A DNA stretch of 64,000 bases. It comes from Methylococcaceae bacterium UBA975 (GTDB lineage Bacteria > Pseudomonadota > Gammaproteobacteria > Methylococcales > Cycloclasticaceae). Location: assembly GCA_002292375.1 (NCBI GenBank), contig DBBV01000006.1, positions 145,320 to 209,319 on the forward strand, given 5' to 3'. Shown here in pieces: positions 17,344-26,057 of this stretch. A model generated the notes under the pieces. It was given only the letters and a program-made list of their open reading frames with translations, did not search any database and was not told the DNA's origin. Position 1 is the first letter of the stretch, and every line of letters starts with the position of its first letter. The position numbers and the translations under genes are program-made.

Positions 17344-17871
17344 TTAAATTAAATAATTGTTTTTAAGTCGCACGTAGTTTTTCGCCGAGTAAGCTAAAAA
17401 TTGAACTTCTTGTTCGTTGATGGGGCGTATTTTTTTGACCGGAGAACCGACGTATAAATAACCGCTGTCTAATATTTTTCCAGGCGGTACCAAACTTCCT
17501 GCGCCAATGATGACTCGTTCATTCACTATAGCGCCGTCCATCACGATAGATCCCATGCCAATAAGACAGCGATTAGCGATGCTGCAGCCGTGCAAAATTA
17601 CTCTATGCCCAACTGTCACTTCGTCGCCGACGGTTAATGGAAAGCCGTTGGGGTTAAAGTCACTAGCGTGGGTGACGTGCAGCACACTGCCATCTTGTAC
17701 ATTAGTGCGTTGACCAATAGTAATGCGGTGAATATCGCCCCGGACGACGGTTTGTGGCCAAATAGAAGCATCGGCAGCCAATGTGACGTCGCCGATAACG
17801 ACAGCTGTTTCGTGAACAAAAGCGCTGGAGTGGACGCTGGGTATTTTTGAATCAAACGATTTAATGTGCAT
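17344..17871 (-). CDS. Gamma-class carbonic anhydrase-like hexapeptide protein (YrdA type)
   Basis: A 175-residue left-handed beta-helix protein built from hexapeptide repeats (IGDVTL, VVRGDI, ITIGQR, VTVGHR, CLIGMG, VIIGAG). It carries the gamma-carbonic-anhydrase metal His pattern: HVTH and GHRVILHGC. Family members are trimeric zinc or iron proteins; many are annotated as carbonic anhydrase-like, but activity varies. Monocistronic by spacing, divergent from prlC with about 180 bases between. Confidence 0.87.
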   Translation of the reverse strand: MHIKSFDSKIPSVHSSAFVHETAVVIGDVTLAADASIWPQTVVRGDIHRITIGQRTNVQDGSVLHVTHASDFNPNGFPLTVGDEVTVGHRVILHGCSIANRCLIGMGSIVMDGAIVNERVIIGAGSLVPPGKILDSGYLYVGSPVKKIRPINEQEVQFLAYSAKNYVRLKNNYLI

Positions 17872-18064
17872 AGTTGAGCCTCTGTTCTACACGCTTGTTG
17901 AGCGTTTTAATGGAGAATAATGATGAGTGTATCAGTATTTTTGCTCTAGCCGTGATGTCGGTGTTAACGGCTTGCTTACCCTTTAGGTGTTTAATGTTCG
18001 GTTTCAATAGTGGCTGAAATTGCCAAATCATGAGAATATAAGGTTTTTTTAAATGATGTATATA

Positions 18065-20107
18065 ATGAGTAACCCCCTATTAGAAGAGTTCGAGCTGCCC
18101 ACTTTTTCATCAATTAAAGCGGGCGATATCGAGCCCGCCATTGATGCCACGTTAGCGCGCAATAGAGATGAAATTTCCGCCCTACTAGAAGGGAAAGAAT
18201 CCGCATACAATTGGTCAAATCTAGTTCATCCAATGGAATTAATCGATGATCGTCTGAATCGACGTTGGTCGCCAGTAAGCCACCTAAATTCTGTATTAAA
18301 TAATGATTCGTGGCGTGAGGCGTACGCTAACTGCCTACCAAAATTGAGTGAATATGCGACCGAGATTGGACAAAATAAGGCGTTGTATTTGGCCTATTGC
18401 TCGATTAAAAAAGGGGCTGAATTTTCCTCATTAGAACAGGCGCAAAAAAAGATTATTGATAACGCGATACGTGATTTTGAATTATCAGGTGTTGCGCTAG
18501 AGGATGATAAAAAGCAACGTTATATGACATTGTCGCAGCAGTTGTCCAACTTAACTAATCAGTTCGAAGAAAATCTAATGGATGCCACCAATGCGTGGAC
18601 TAAACAGGTAACAGATCAAGCCTTATTGGCCGGGCTACCAGAGTCTAGTATGGCTTTACTGCGCCAAACCGCTGAACAAAAGGGTCAAGAAGGTTGGCTG
18701 TTAACGCTGGAGTTCCCTTGCTATATCGCGTTGATGACCTACGCAGATAATCGGCAATTGCGCTATGAAATTCACCACGCCTTTGTCACCCGGGCGTCTG
18801 AACTCGGCCCTGATGCAGGTCGTTGGGACAATACGGCTATCATGGATCAAATTGTCGCTATACGGGATGAAAAAGCGAAACTACTGGGCTTTGCCAATTA
18901 CGCCGAATTATCCCTCGCAACCAAAATGGCGCAAACGCCCGAGGATGTACTGGATTTTTTATATCAATTAGCCGAACGCTCTACAGAGATGGCGAAGGAC
19001 GACGTAAAAACCTTACAGCAATTCGCCAACGAGCAGGGCCATGAAGGCGAGCTAGCGTCATGGGACATGGCGTATTATTCAGAAAAATTAAGCCAAGCAC
19101 GTTTTCACTTTTCGCAAGAAGAGGTTAAGGCGTATTTCCCGATAAACCGTGTTTTATCGGGCCTGTTTGCGGTTGTTGAGCGTTTGTTTGGGGTCAACAT
19201 CCATGAGCTGAAAAATGTGGATACATGGCATAAAGAGGTGCAATTTTTTGAAATTACTGATCAGGCAGGTGCGCAACGGGGTCGTTTTTATATCGACTTA
19301 TACGCCCGTCCCCATAAACGTGGTGGCGCCTGGATGGATGAATGCGTCACCCGCTTTAAAAAACATGATGGCATACAAACCCCAGTGGCCTATCTAACCT
19401 GCAACTTCACCCCGCCTATAGGTGCAGCACCTTCGTTGTTAACGCACGGTGAAGTCGAGACGCTGTTTCATGAGTTTGGGCATGGTTTGCATCATATGTT
19501 AACGACCGTTGATTATCTCAGTGTGTCGGGTATTCATGGGGTGGAGTGGGACGCGGTCGAGCTACCGAGTCAGTTTATGGAAAATTGGTGTTGGCAAGCC
19601 GACGTTATGCCATTAATTTCAGGCCATTATCAAACGGGCGAGCCTTTACCCGATACCTTGTTTGCAAAAATGCTAAGCGCCAAAAACTTTCAATCCGGTA
19701 TGCAAATGTTAAGACAGGTTGAGTTTTCATTATTCGATTTTCGTGTGCATTTGGAATACGAAGCAAGCAGCGGCGCCAAAATTTACGAAATATTGCAACA
19801 AGTGCGCGATAGGGTGAGCGTTGTTAAAGCCCCTGTATTTAATCGTTTCCCGAACAGTTTTTCACATATTTTTGCGGGTGGTTACGGTGCTGGCTATTAC
19901 AGCTATAAGTGGGCGGAGGTATTGTCTAGTGATGCTTTTTCCTTATTTGAAGAAAAAGGGGTGTTCGACGAAAAAACGGGCCGTTCATTTTTACGCAATG
20001 TGCTTGAAAAAGGTGGCAGCGATGATGCCTTAAACTTATTTACCGCATTCAGGGGTAGAGAACCCAGTATCGACGCTTTACTTAAACAATCCGGTATCGT
20101 GACATAA
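18065..20107 (+). CDS. prlC: Oligopeptidase A (M3 metallopeptidase)
   Basis: Cytoplasmic zinc oligopeptidase of the thimet (M3) family that degrades signal-peptide fragments and short peptides. The zinc site LFHEFGHGLHH (HExxH) and a downstream Glu in GVEWDAVELPSQFMENW are intact, at about residues 470-510. About 680 residues, as in E. coli PrlC. ATG 18065 gives MSNPLLEEFELP, matching the family start; an ATG at 18053 with AAGG nine bases upstream is possible and adds four residues. Followed directly by the SH3 protein gene with no gap. Confidence 0.95.
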   Translation: MSNPLLEEFELPTFSSIKAGDIEPAIDATLARNRDEISALLEGKESAYNWSNLVHPMELIDDRLNRRWSPVSHLNSVLNNDSWREAYANCLPKLSEYATEIGQNKALYLAYCSIKKGAEFSSLEQAQKKIIDNAIRDFELSGVALEDDKKQRYMTLSQQLSNLTNQFEENLMDATNAWTKQVTDQALLAGLPESSMALLRQTAEQKGQEGWLLTLEFPCYIALMTYADNRQLRYEIHHAFVTRASELGPDAGRWDNTAIMDQIVAIRDEKAKLLGFANYAELSLATKMAQTPEDVLDFLYQLAERSTEMAKDDVKTLQQFANEQGHEGELASWDMAYYSEKLSQARFHFSQEEVKAYFPINRVLSGLFAVVERLFGVNIHELKNVDTWHKEVQFFEITDQAGAQRGRFYIDLYARPHKRGGAWMDECVTRFKKHDGIQTPVAYLTCNFTPPIGAAPSLLTHGEVETLFHEFGHGLHHMLTTVDYLSVSGIHGVEWDAVELPSQFMENWCWQADVMPLISGHYQTGEPLPDTLFAKMLSAKNFQSGMQMLRQVEFSLFDFRVHLEYEASSGAKIYEILQQVRDRVSVVKAPVFNRFPNSFSHIFAGGYGAGYYSYKWAEVLSSDAFSLFEEKGVFDEKTGRSFLRNVLEKGGSDDALNLFTAFRGREPSIDALLKQSGIVT

Positions 20108-20755
20108 ATGCTTAAATTTTTACTCATTGGCTTAATGCTGTGCCCGAGCATGGGTTATTCGGCGCATATAACCGATAAATTATTGGCGGGCATGTACGCC
20201 AACCCTAATGCGATAGAACAACCCGTGCAACTGTTACCCAGCGGTACGCCACTGGAATTAATTGGCGAACAAAAAGGCTTTGTTAAGGTGCAGTTGGTCG
20301 ACGGCACAACGGGTTGGGTAGAAAAACGTTTTTTATCAGAAGATAAGCCGGCCAATGTTCGTTTATTAGCCTTACAAAGTAAATACAGGCAGCTACAAGA
20401 AAAATTAGACCAGGCTGAAGCTCAATTAGCCGGTGTGTTAATTAATGAAAAGGCTGAACAAGCAAACGGCCAGACACAAGCGCAGGCATCGAAACAATCA
20501 TTGCAATTGGCCTTGGCCGATGCAAATGCCCTTATCGAGCGATTGAAGCTAGAGGCTGCACAAGGTAAGCAAACGCAGCACACGCCTCAACAGGCTAGCT
20601 TAGCAACGCAAAATAGCGCTTCGCTGAGTACCTATACATGGGGATTTATCGTGGTTTTACTTATGGTGGCTATTGCGTTCGGACTGTACATGGGTCTGCG
20701 CATTCAAGACCAGCGGCAGTTAAAAAAACACGGCGGGTTTAGAATCCGCTTATAA
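20108..20755 (+). CDS. SH3-domain, coiled-coil, membrane-anchored protein
   Basis: A 215-residue protein whose ATG follows the prlC stop without a gap. Order of parts: signal peptide (LLIGLMLCPSMGYSA), bacterial SH3 domain (about 22-78, ending GTTGWVEKRFLS), a coiled-coil (about 85-150, rich in Gln/Ala/Glu), and a C-terminal membrane helix (about 178-200) with a basic cytoplasmic tail. This is the layout of the YgiM / SH3-and-anchor (TIGR04211) family. Periplasmic SH3 domain and inner-membrane anchoring are inferred; a link with prlC is suggested only by abutment. Confidence 0.85.
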   Translation: MLKFLLIGLMLCPSMGYSAHITDKLLAGMYANPNAIEQPVQLLPSGTPLELIGEQKGFVKVQLVDGTTGWVEKRFLSEDKPANVRLLALQSKYRQLQEKLDQAEAQLAGVLINEKAEQANGQTQAQASKQSLQLALADANALIERLKLEAAQGKQTQHTPQQASLATQNSASLSTYTWGFIVVLLMVAIAFGLYMGLRIQDQRQLKKHGGFRIRL

Positions 20756-20820
20756 AGATCGATTGCTATAACCAAACAACCTTAAAAATCTGTTTGTTAG
20801 CTTAAAAGGGCTTAAATAAA

Positions 20821-20875
20821 ACTGACTTAATCGGCCTCATTAGGACTAAACCACAGTCAGTATTGAGGCTTTTAA
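20821..20875 (+). terminator. Interleaved hairpins with T-rich tail after the prlC-SH3 unit
   Basis: Two perfect stems interlock: ACTGACT (20821-20827) with AGTCAGT (20855-20861), and GCCTCA (20834-20839) with TGAGGC (20864-20869). The second is followed by TTTTAATTT, so it could act as an intrinsic terminator between prlC-SH3 and the convergent tusA. The rest of 20756-21076 holds only a short open stretch of 34 codons (20939-21043) that I do not call a gene. Confidence 0.4.
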
Positions 20876-21076
20876 TTTAATTAAAAAGGGGCGACGACAC
20901 TGCCCTATATCGCCAAACCGAACAAACCATCAACCATCATGTGGTACGTTAAAACCTTGGGTCTGCCTATACTGTATTGGCACTTTATGTTGAAAGGGCA
21001 TGAAAAACTTCTTGAACCTAGGCTGGATTATGATTGCGAGTAATAGCCCGAGCGCTGATGTATTTAACCGTGGTAA

Positions 21077-21307
21077 TTAGTCGGCGGTTTTAATGTAAAA
21101 GTATTGTGCATCAGTATCACGCTCTTGTAATAGCATGTGGTGCTTGGATTTATCGATAAATACACCGATATCCAAGTGGGCTGCAGGGTCCGTGGCAATC
21201 ACTTTGATCACCTCGCCGGCACTTACCTTAGACAACAGCTGTTTGAGTCTAAGCAGCGGCAGTGGGCAGTTTAAGCCTTTTACATCAAGAACTACGTCGT
21301 ATTGCAT
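21077..21307 (-). CDS. tusA: TusA family sulfur carrier protein
   Basis: A 76-residue SirA/TusA-fold protein with the hallmark CPxP motif (GLNCPLPLL, Cys14). TusA carries a persulfide for 2-thiouridine tRNA modification; related proteins serve sulfur oxidation or molybdenum cofactor routes, so the pathway is not certain from one gene. No other tus or dsr genes are near. Divergent from ubiD. Confidence 0.88.
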   Translation of the reverse strand: MQYDVVLDVKGLNCPLPLLRLKQLLSKVSAGEVIKVIATDPAAHLDIGVFIDKSKHHMLLQERDTDAQYFYIKTAD

Positions 21308-21370
21308 ATCTTAGTTTAGTGATAAATGTTATTTTGTCGGCTAATTTAAGTGAGAGTAACAAGGCTCAGA

Positions 21371-22837
21371 ATGAATTATAAAGACCTGCGTGATTTTATC
21401 TCAAAATTAGAAGCATTAGGTGAGTTAAAACGAATTTCTGTCGAAGTGGATCCGCACCTTGAAATCACAGAAATTTGTGATCGTGTATTGCAGCAACAGG
21501 GCCCTGCCCTTTTGTTTGAAAACCCTAAAGGTCACTCGGTACCGGTGTTAGCCAACTTATTTGGCACACCTAGACGGGTTGCTTTGGGTATGGGGCAAGA
21601 CAGTGTTGATGCGCTATCCCAGGTGGGTGAGGTGTTGGCGGCACTGAAAGAACCAGAACCGCCTGAAGGCATGAAGGACGCTTGGGGAAAACTACCACTG
21701 TACAAGCAAGTGCTCAATATGGCGCCAAAATTGGTAAAAAAGCCGGTTTGTCAACAACGCGTGATCGTTGGTGAGGACGTTGATTTAGCCGCATTTCCTA
21801 TTCAGACCTGTTGGCCCGGTGATGCAGGGCCTTTGATTACCTGGCCGCTAGTTGTCAGCAAGGGGCCTAGCGCAAAACGTCAAAACTTGGGTATCTACCG
21901 GCAACAGGTGATCGGCCGTAATAAGCTGATCATGCGCTGGCTAGCCCATCGTGGTGGTGCGCTGGATTTTAAAGCCTGGCAGCAAGCACACCCGGGCGAG
22001 CCTTTTCCGGTCGCCGTTGCCTTAGGCGCAGACCCGGCAACTATTTTGGCGGCGGTGACCCCCGTTCCTGATAGCTTGTCTGAATATGCCTTTGCCGGTT
22101 TGTTACGGGGTTCAAAAACGGAGCTCGCGGCTTGCTTAACGCATGATCTACAGGTGCCTGCGAGCGCCGAGATTGTGTTGGAAGGCTTTATTTACCCAGG
22201 TGAAACGGCGGCCGAAGGGCCGTTTGGCGATCATACAGGTTATTACAATGAGGTGGAGCACTTCCCCGTGTTTACTGTAGAGCGAATCACCCATCGAGAA
22301 AACCCCATTTATCATTCGACCTATACCGGCAAGCCACCGGATGAACCCGCCATACTTGGGGTTGCGTTAAATGAAGTGTTTGTGCCAATTCTTAAAAAGC
22401 AGTTCCCCGAAATTGTGGATTTTTATTTACCACCGGAAGGCTGCTCCTATCGGATGGCGATTGTGAGCATTAATAAACAATACCCGGGACACGCAAAGCG
22501 CATTATGTTTGGCGTGTGGTCGTATTTGCGTCAATTTATGTACACCAAATTTGTGATTGTCACCGACGCGGATGTGGACGTGCGAGACTGGCAATCAGTT
22601 ATTTGGGCAATTACCACACGGGTAGACCCAGCTCGTGACACAACCATGATTGAAAATACGCCGATTGACTACCTCGATTTTGCCTCACCTGTGTCAGGCT
22701 TAGGTTCGAAAATGGGCTTGGATGCGACCAATAAATGGCCCAGTGAAACGCGTCGTGAATGGGGTCAGACGATAACCATGTCTTCGAACGTCAAGCAGAA
22801 AGTGGACGAACTATGGGCGTCGTTGGGGCTCGATTAA
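21371..22837 (+). CDS. ubiD: 4-hydroxy-3-polyprenylbenzoate decarboxylase UbiD
   Basis: Prenylated-FMN-dependent decarboxylase of ubiquinone synthesis. From ATG 21371 (MNYKDLRDFI), with AAGG seven bases upstream, it is 488 residues, the usual length. Visible family stretches: RQQVIGRNKLIMRWLAHRGG (cofactor binding) and AAEGPFGDHTGYYN (catalytic Glu region), with DADVDVRDW further on. ubiX, which makes the cofactor, is not adjacent. The stop TAA shares a TTAA palindrome with the convergent hemY stop. Confidence 0.95.
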   Translation: MNYKDLRDFISKLEALGELKRISVEVDPHLEITEICDRVLQQQGPALLFENPKGHSVPVLANLFGTPRRVALGMGQDSVDALSQVGEVLAALKEPEPPEGMKDAWGKLPLYKQVLNMAPKLVKKPVCQQRVIVGEDVDLAAFPIQTCWPGDAGPLITWPLVVSKGPSAKRQNLGIYRQQVIGRNKLIMRWLAHRGGALDFKAWQQAHPGEPFPVAVALGADPATILAAVTPVPDSLSEYAFAGLLRGSKTELAACLTHDLQVPASAEIVLEGFIYPGETAAEGPFGDHTGYYNEVEHFPVFTVERITHRENPIYHSTYTGKPPDEPAILGVALNEVFVPILKKQFPEIVDFYLPPEGCSYRMAIVSINKQYPGHAKRIMFGVWSYLRQFMYTKFVIVTDADVDVRDWQSVIWAITTRVDPARDTTMIENTPIDYLDFASPVSGLGSKMGLDATNKWPSETRREWGQTITMSSNVKQKVDELWASLGLD

Positions 22838-24051
22838 GCGTCCTCATCAACGGGTTGGCTCAGCAAGTTCGCGAGAGGGCTTTTATCGCCACACGCTAGC
22901 GCTTGTTTGTAATAGGCCGCGGCTTTTTCGGTTGACTCACCTTGTTGTTCTAGCAGCTTGCCGAATAAAAAGTAAGCTGCACGAGTAGGGGTGACGCTGA
23001 GGCTTTGTTCCAAGTAAGACGTTGCTTTGCCCCAGAGTTTTTGCTCTAGGCACTGCGTTGCCAAGGCGTTAAGAATATCAGTATTATCAACGGCGCTTTT
23101 AAGCCACTTTTCGAGTTGTTTTGTTTTTTTATTAGGCTCAATTGCTAACTGACTATAGGCGTTCAGTAAGTCAGGATGAGCTTGCTGGTTAAGCGCTTTT
23201 ACGAGCCATTCTTCAGCCAATAGGTATTGTTTCGAGTCATGTAAGCAATTGATGTAAGGCACTAGGTAGTCGGGCTGTAACTTTTGTTTTTTATCTAAAT
23301 TTTGCCAAACCGACTCAATCGCATCCTGATTTGTTGGCTCACTTAATAGGTGCTGCAAGGCTTTTTGTTCGAAAGCTAGCCACTGACTGTCGTCTATGTC
23401 ACGATTTTTCTTGATCGCAGGTAACAGTTCGTATAATGCGTGCCAGTCTTTTAAATGGGCGTAGCTCTGCATTAATAAGGTTAGTACGATGGGGTGTTTG
23501 GGTGTTGCAACCTTCAATTGTTGCAAGCTGGCTAAGGCTTGTTCGTATTGTGCTGCGGCCAGTTGTAATTTGGCGCGCGTTAAATGAATGGCGTGTATGT
23601 GTTCGGGTAACGTATCACCTGCCTGTAGAAGGTAAGTGTCTCTGCGGTCGTAAGCCCCGAGTGATTGGGCTGCGTGGGCGGCGGTTAAATAGTTTAACAA
23701 AGGCGTCTCGCTGCGTTGAGCCGATTTAATCAGTAATTTTTCAGCTCGCTGCCAGTTTCCTTCGGCAGAATCAAGTAAGCCCCTGTTTAGCGCGGCCATA
23801 GAGCGGCTACGCTGCCGTAGGTGATGCCACTGACTGATACTTTTGGGTGCATGTTTAACGGCCAACAAGAATCGAAGGCTTAGATAAAAACCGATGAATA
23901 AAACAAACAGTAAAAACAGCAGGACAGCCAAGGAGGTTTCGACCGACCAAGTGTCATAGCTTAAAAGAACGTAGCCGGGGTCTAAATGCACTTGATAGGC
24001 CAGCCCGCTGGCGATAACTAATGCGACAATAATAATTAATATCAGTTTCAT
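22834..24051 (-). CDS. hemY: HemY protein (TPR membrane protein of the haem operon)
   Basis: A 405-residue inner-membrane protein with two helices near the N-terminus (about 2-20 and 40-62) and a periplasmic or cytoplasmic array of tetratricopeptide-like repeats. It follows hemX by eight bases in a hemC-hemD-hemX-hemY run, as in enterics and pseudomonads. Despite the name it is not the protoporphyrinogen oxidase called HemY in Gram-positives; its role in haem metabolism is unresolved. Confidence 0.9.
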   Translation of the reverse strand: MKLILIIIVALVIASGLAYQVHLDPGYVLLSYDTWSVETSLAVLLFLLFVLFIGFYLSLRFLLAVKHAPKSISQWHHLRQRSRSMAALNRGLLDSAEGNWQRAEKLLIKSAQRSETPLLNYLTAAHAAQSLGAYDRRDTYLLQAGDTLPEHIHAIHLTRAKLQLAAAQYEQALASLQQLKVATPKHPIVLTLLMQSYAHLKDWHALYELLPAIKKNRDIDDSQWLAFEQKALQHLLSEPTNQDAIESVWQNLDKKQKLQPDYLVPYINCLHDSKQYLLAEEWLVKALNQQAHPDLLNAYSQLAIEPNKKTKQLEKWLKSAVDNTDILNALATQCLEQKLWGKATSYLEQSLSVTPTRAAYFLFGKLLEQQGESTEKAAAYYKQALACGDKSPLANLLSQPVDEDA

Positions 24052-24059
24052 GGGCGCGC

Positions 24060-25202
24060 CTATTCTTTAACGTCGATGGCCGTATCAACAGTTTTTGGTG
24101 AGATAGGGGCTTGTTCGCTTATTGCCATTAATGGAATGTCGCGTAACAGCTTAAGCGAGGTATCGATCGTTGGTAGCGATACGGTAATGGCCGTGTTTTT
24201 AAGGCGATTGAGTTGATCTAAGGCTGATTTAACCGAGGGTTGGTCATTATCAAAATAAGCGCTTAACCATTGAATTGAAATATCAATGCTAGCCGTATAC
24301 AGGGCCTCATCCCCTCTAATTAAAGCCAGCCGTGCGGCTTCTAGTTTTAACGCCAAGTTTTTCCTGATGAGTTCAACTTGTTCAGGCGTCATCATCGCCG
24401 CTAGGGGTTTGTCGTGGCGGCGAACAACAATCAGCTTGCTAAAATTTTGCCAGGCGTCATTCAGTGTTTGTTGTATGTTTTCTGGCATAGGTGACGGTTC
24501 GCCTTTACCTATCTCAGCAGCCTGAGCCCGACCCGCGTGCGGATCACTAATGGGCAGATGGCTGAGGGCAGATTCCAGCGCTAATAATTGGGATGAAATA
24601 CCAACGATGTCGGGTAGGGTCACACTGTTAAGTGCGTGAATTTCTTTTGCTAGTTGCTCGCGTACCGTGAAGGTAGAGGGGTCACCGTTTTCTTTTAAGC
24701 GCTGATCGGCCGCTTGTAAGGCAATAATGGCCGTGTCCACATCGCCGACTAAGCGCAACCGTGTATTGGCCAGGCGCGTTAAATATTCGGCTTCAGCGAT
24801 TAGCCATTGGCGCTTGTTTTTACCCACTTGCTTTTGTAACAGGTTGATCTGTTCATTAGACTCACGCTGTAGGGCCTTAAGTTGTGTCGTTAACGCCGAT
24901 AGTTGATCACTGCTTGAACGCATATTTTGCGCTAACTGCGAGGTATTTTTTTCACTGTTAGTGGTATCGACAGACAGTTGATCGATCGATTGTTTGAGTT
25001 GTATAAATGCCCAATAACCAACCGCACTGGCAACTAAGATAAGAATAATCGCGAACCAGGTGAGTAAGCGGCCAGTTTTTGGTGCGGGCTTCGCCTCGGT
25101 CTCGGTGTTTTTTGCTAAGGCCTTTTTGTTGCCTTTGGCTGCTGCTGCGTTATCTGTGGCAGGCGCCTTTTTTGGTGCGGTTTTTTTTTGCTCGTCGGTC
25201 AT
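24060..25202 (-). CDS. hemX: HemX-like membrane protein
   Basis: A 380-residue protein of the HemX family: a Lys/Ala-rich cytoplasmic N-terminus (about 1-45), one membrane helix (about 46-68), and a long coiled-coil/helical periplasmic part. It is often annotated as uroporphyrinogen-III C-methyltransferase, but no SAM-binding methyltransferase motif is present, so an enzymatic role is unlikely. It lies between hemD (96 bases upstream) and hemY (8 bases downstream). Confidence 0.88.
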   Translation of the reverse strand: MTDEQKKTAPKKAPATDNAAAAKGNKKALAKNTETEAKPAPKTGRLLTWFAIILILVASAVGYWAFIQLKQSIDQLSVDTTNSEKNTSQLAQNMRSSSDQLSALTTQLKALQRESNEQINLLQKQVGKNKRQWLIAEAEYLTRLANTRLRLVGDVDTAIIALQAADQRLKENGDPSTFTVREQLAKEIHALNSVTLPDIVGISSQLLALESALSHLPISDPHAGRAQAAEIGKGEPSPMPENIQQTLNDAWQNFSKLIVVRRHDKPLAAMMTPEQVELIRKNLALKLEAARLALIRGDEALYTASIDISIQWLSAYFDNDQPSVKSALDQLNRLKNTAITVSLPTIDTSLKLLRDIPLMAISEQAPISPKTVDTAIDVKE

Positions 25203-25298
25203 AACTGATGTCCATAAGTTAGAAATTAAAGCTAGCCTGAAAATACCCCTTAAAGGCCTATATTGTCTATAGTACAGCGATGATACGGTTGCTGTATA

Positions 25299-26057
25299 TC
25301 AAAAACATACACTCTTGTTTGAGTTGTTAATGCACGTCAGTAAAGCGTTATCGCTTGCCTCCGAACTAATGAGTATGTGTTGGCAGCCCAAAGACTTGGC
25401 GTGATCGGCGATACGTTGACTGAACACAACAAAAATACTGTGTTGTTTTAATTCAGCGGCTTTTCCCGACAATAGAAGAAAAAGGTTGTCTAGGGCTAGC
25501 TGGCTGGTAATGGTGATGTAATGTATGGACTGTTCTAATAGCGTTGGGCTGTTTTGCGCGAGGCCGCGCTTATAAACATCAACAGAATCGACTTGCATGC
25601 CGCGTTGGAGCAAGCCTTCAGCTAAAGTGGTGCGTCCGCCTTCGCCTTTGATAATTAAACAACGTAGGCTGTGTAGTTGTGTAGGTAACTGGGCCAACAA
25701 ACCTTCAGAGTCAAAAGGTTGGGTGGCGATAATATCTGGTTTTAATCCAATAAACTGCAACGACTTGGCTGTTTTAGGGCCAATCGCCACGATACCGGCG
25801 TGAGTTGCAGGCCACGCATTATTAAGCAGCGTATGGGCGCTCGTTACGGCATTTGCGCTAACAAAGATCAGGTAATCAATGTCGCCACAATGTGAGAGTT
25901 TTTGGGTGGCGGCTGCAGTTTCTTCTAGTGCCTGAATCTCGATGGTTGGGTAGCAAATCGGCTGGTAACCATGTGCCGATAATAGCGCACATAACTCTGA
26001 CGACTGGTGCGCCGGCCGAGTAACTAATACATTGATAGGGACGTCATTGTTCCGCAT
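25299..26057 (-). CDS. hemD: Uroporphyrinogen-III synthase
   Basis: Cyclises hydroxymethylbilane with inversion of ring D. At 252 residues it matches the family, which is poorly conserved: NVLVTRPAHQSSEL near the start, IFVSANAVTSA, IAIGPKTAKSL-type and VVDVYKRG-type segments (here SVDVYKRGLA), and TSQLALDNLF. Its start overlaps the hemC end by 14 bases, so the two consecutive pathway enzymes are translationally coupled. Confidence 0.92.
   Translation of the reverse strand: MRNNDVPINVLVTRPAHQSSELCALLSAHGYQPICYPTIEIQALEETAAATQKLSHCGDIDYLIFVSANAVTSAHTLLNNAWPATHAGIVAIGPKTAKSLQFIGLKPDIIATQPFDSEGLLAQLPTQLHSLRCLIIKGEGGRTTLAEGLLQRGMQVDSVDVYKRGLAQNSPTLLEQSIHYITITSQLALDNLFLLLSGKAAELKQHSIFVVFSQRIADHAKSLGCQHILISSEASDNALLTCINNSNKSVCF

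Noticed and set aside
17910..18017. Short frames before prlC (36 codons, and a nine-codon one from 17920 with GGAG upstream)
   Set aside because: Too short and without recognisable composition; a leader peptide cannot be supported.
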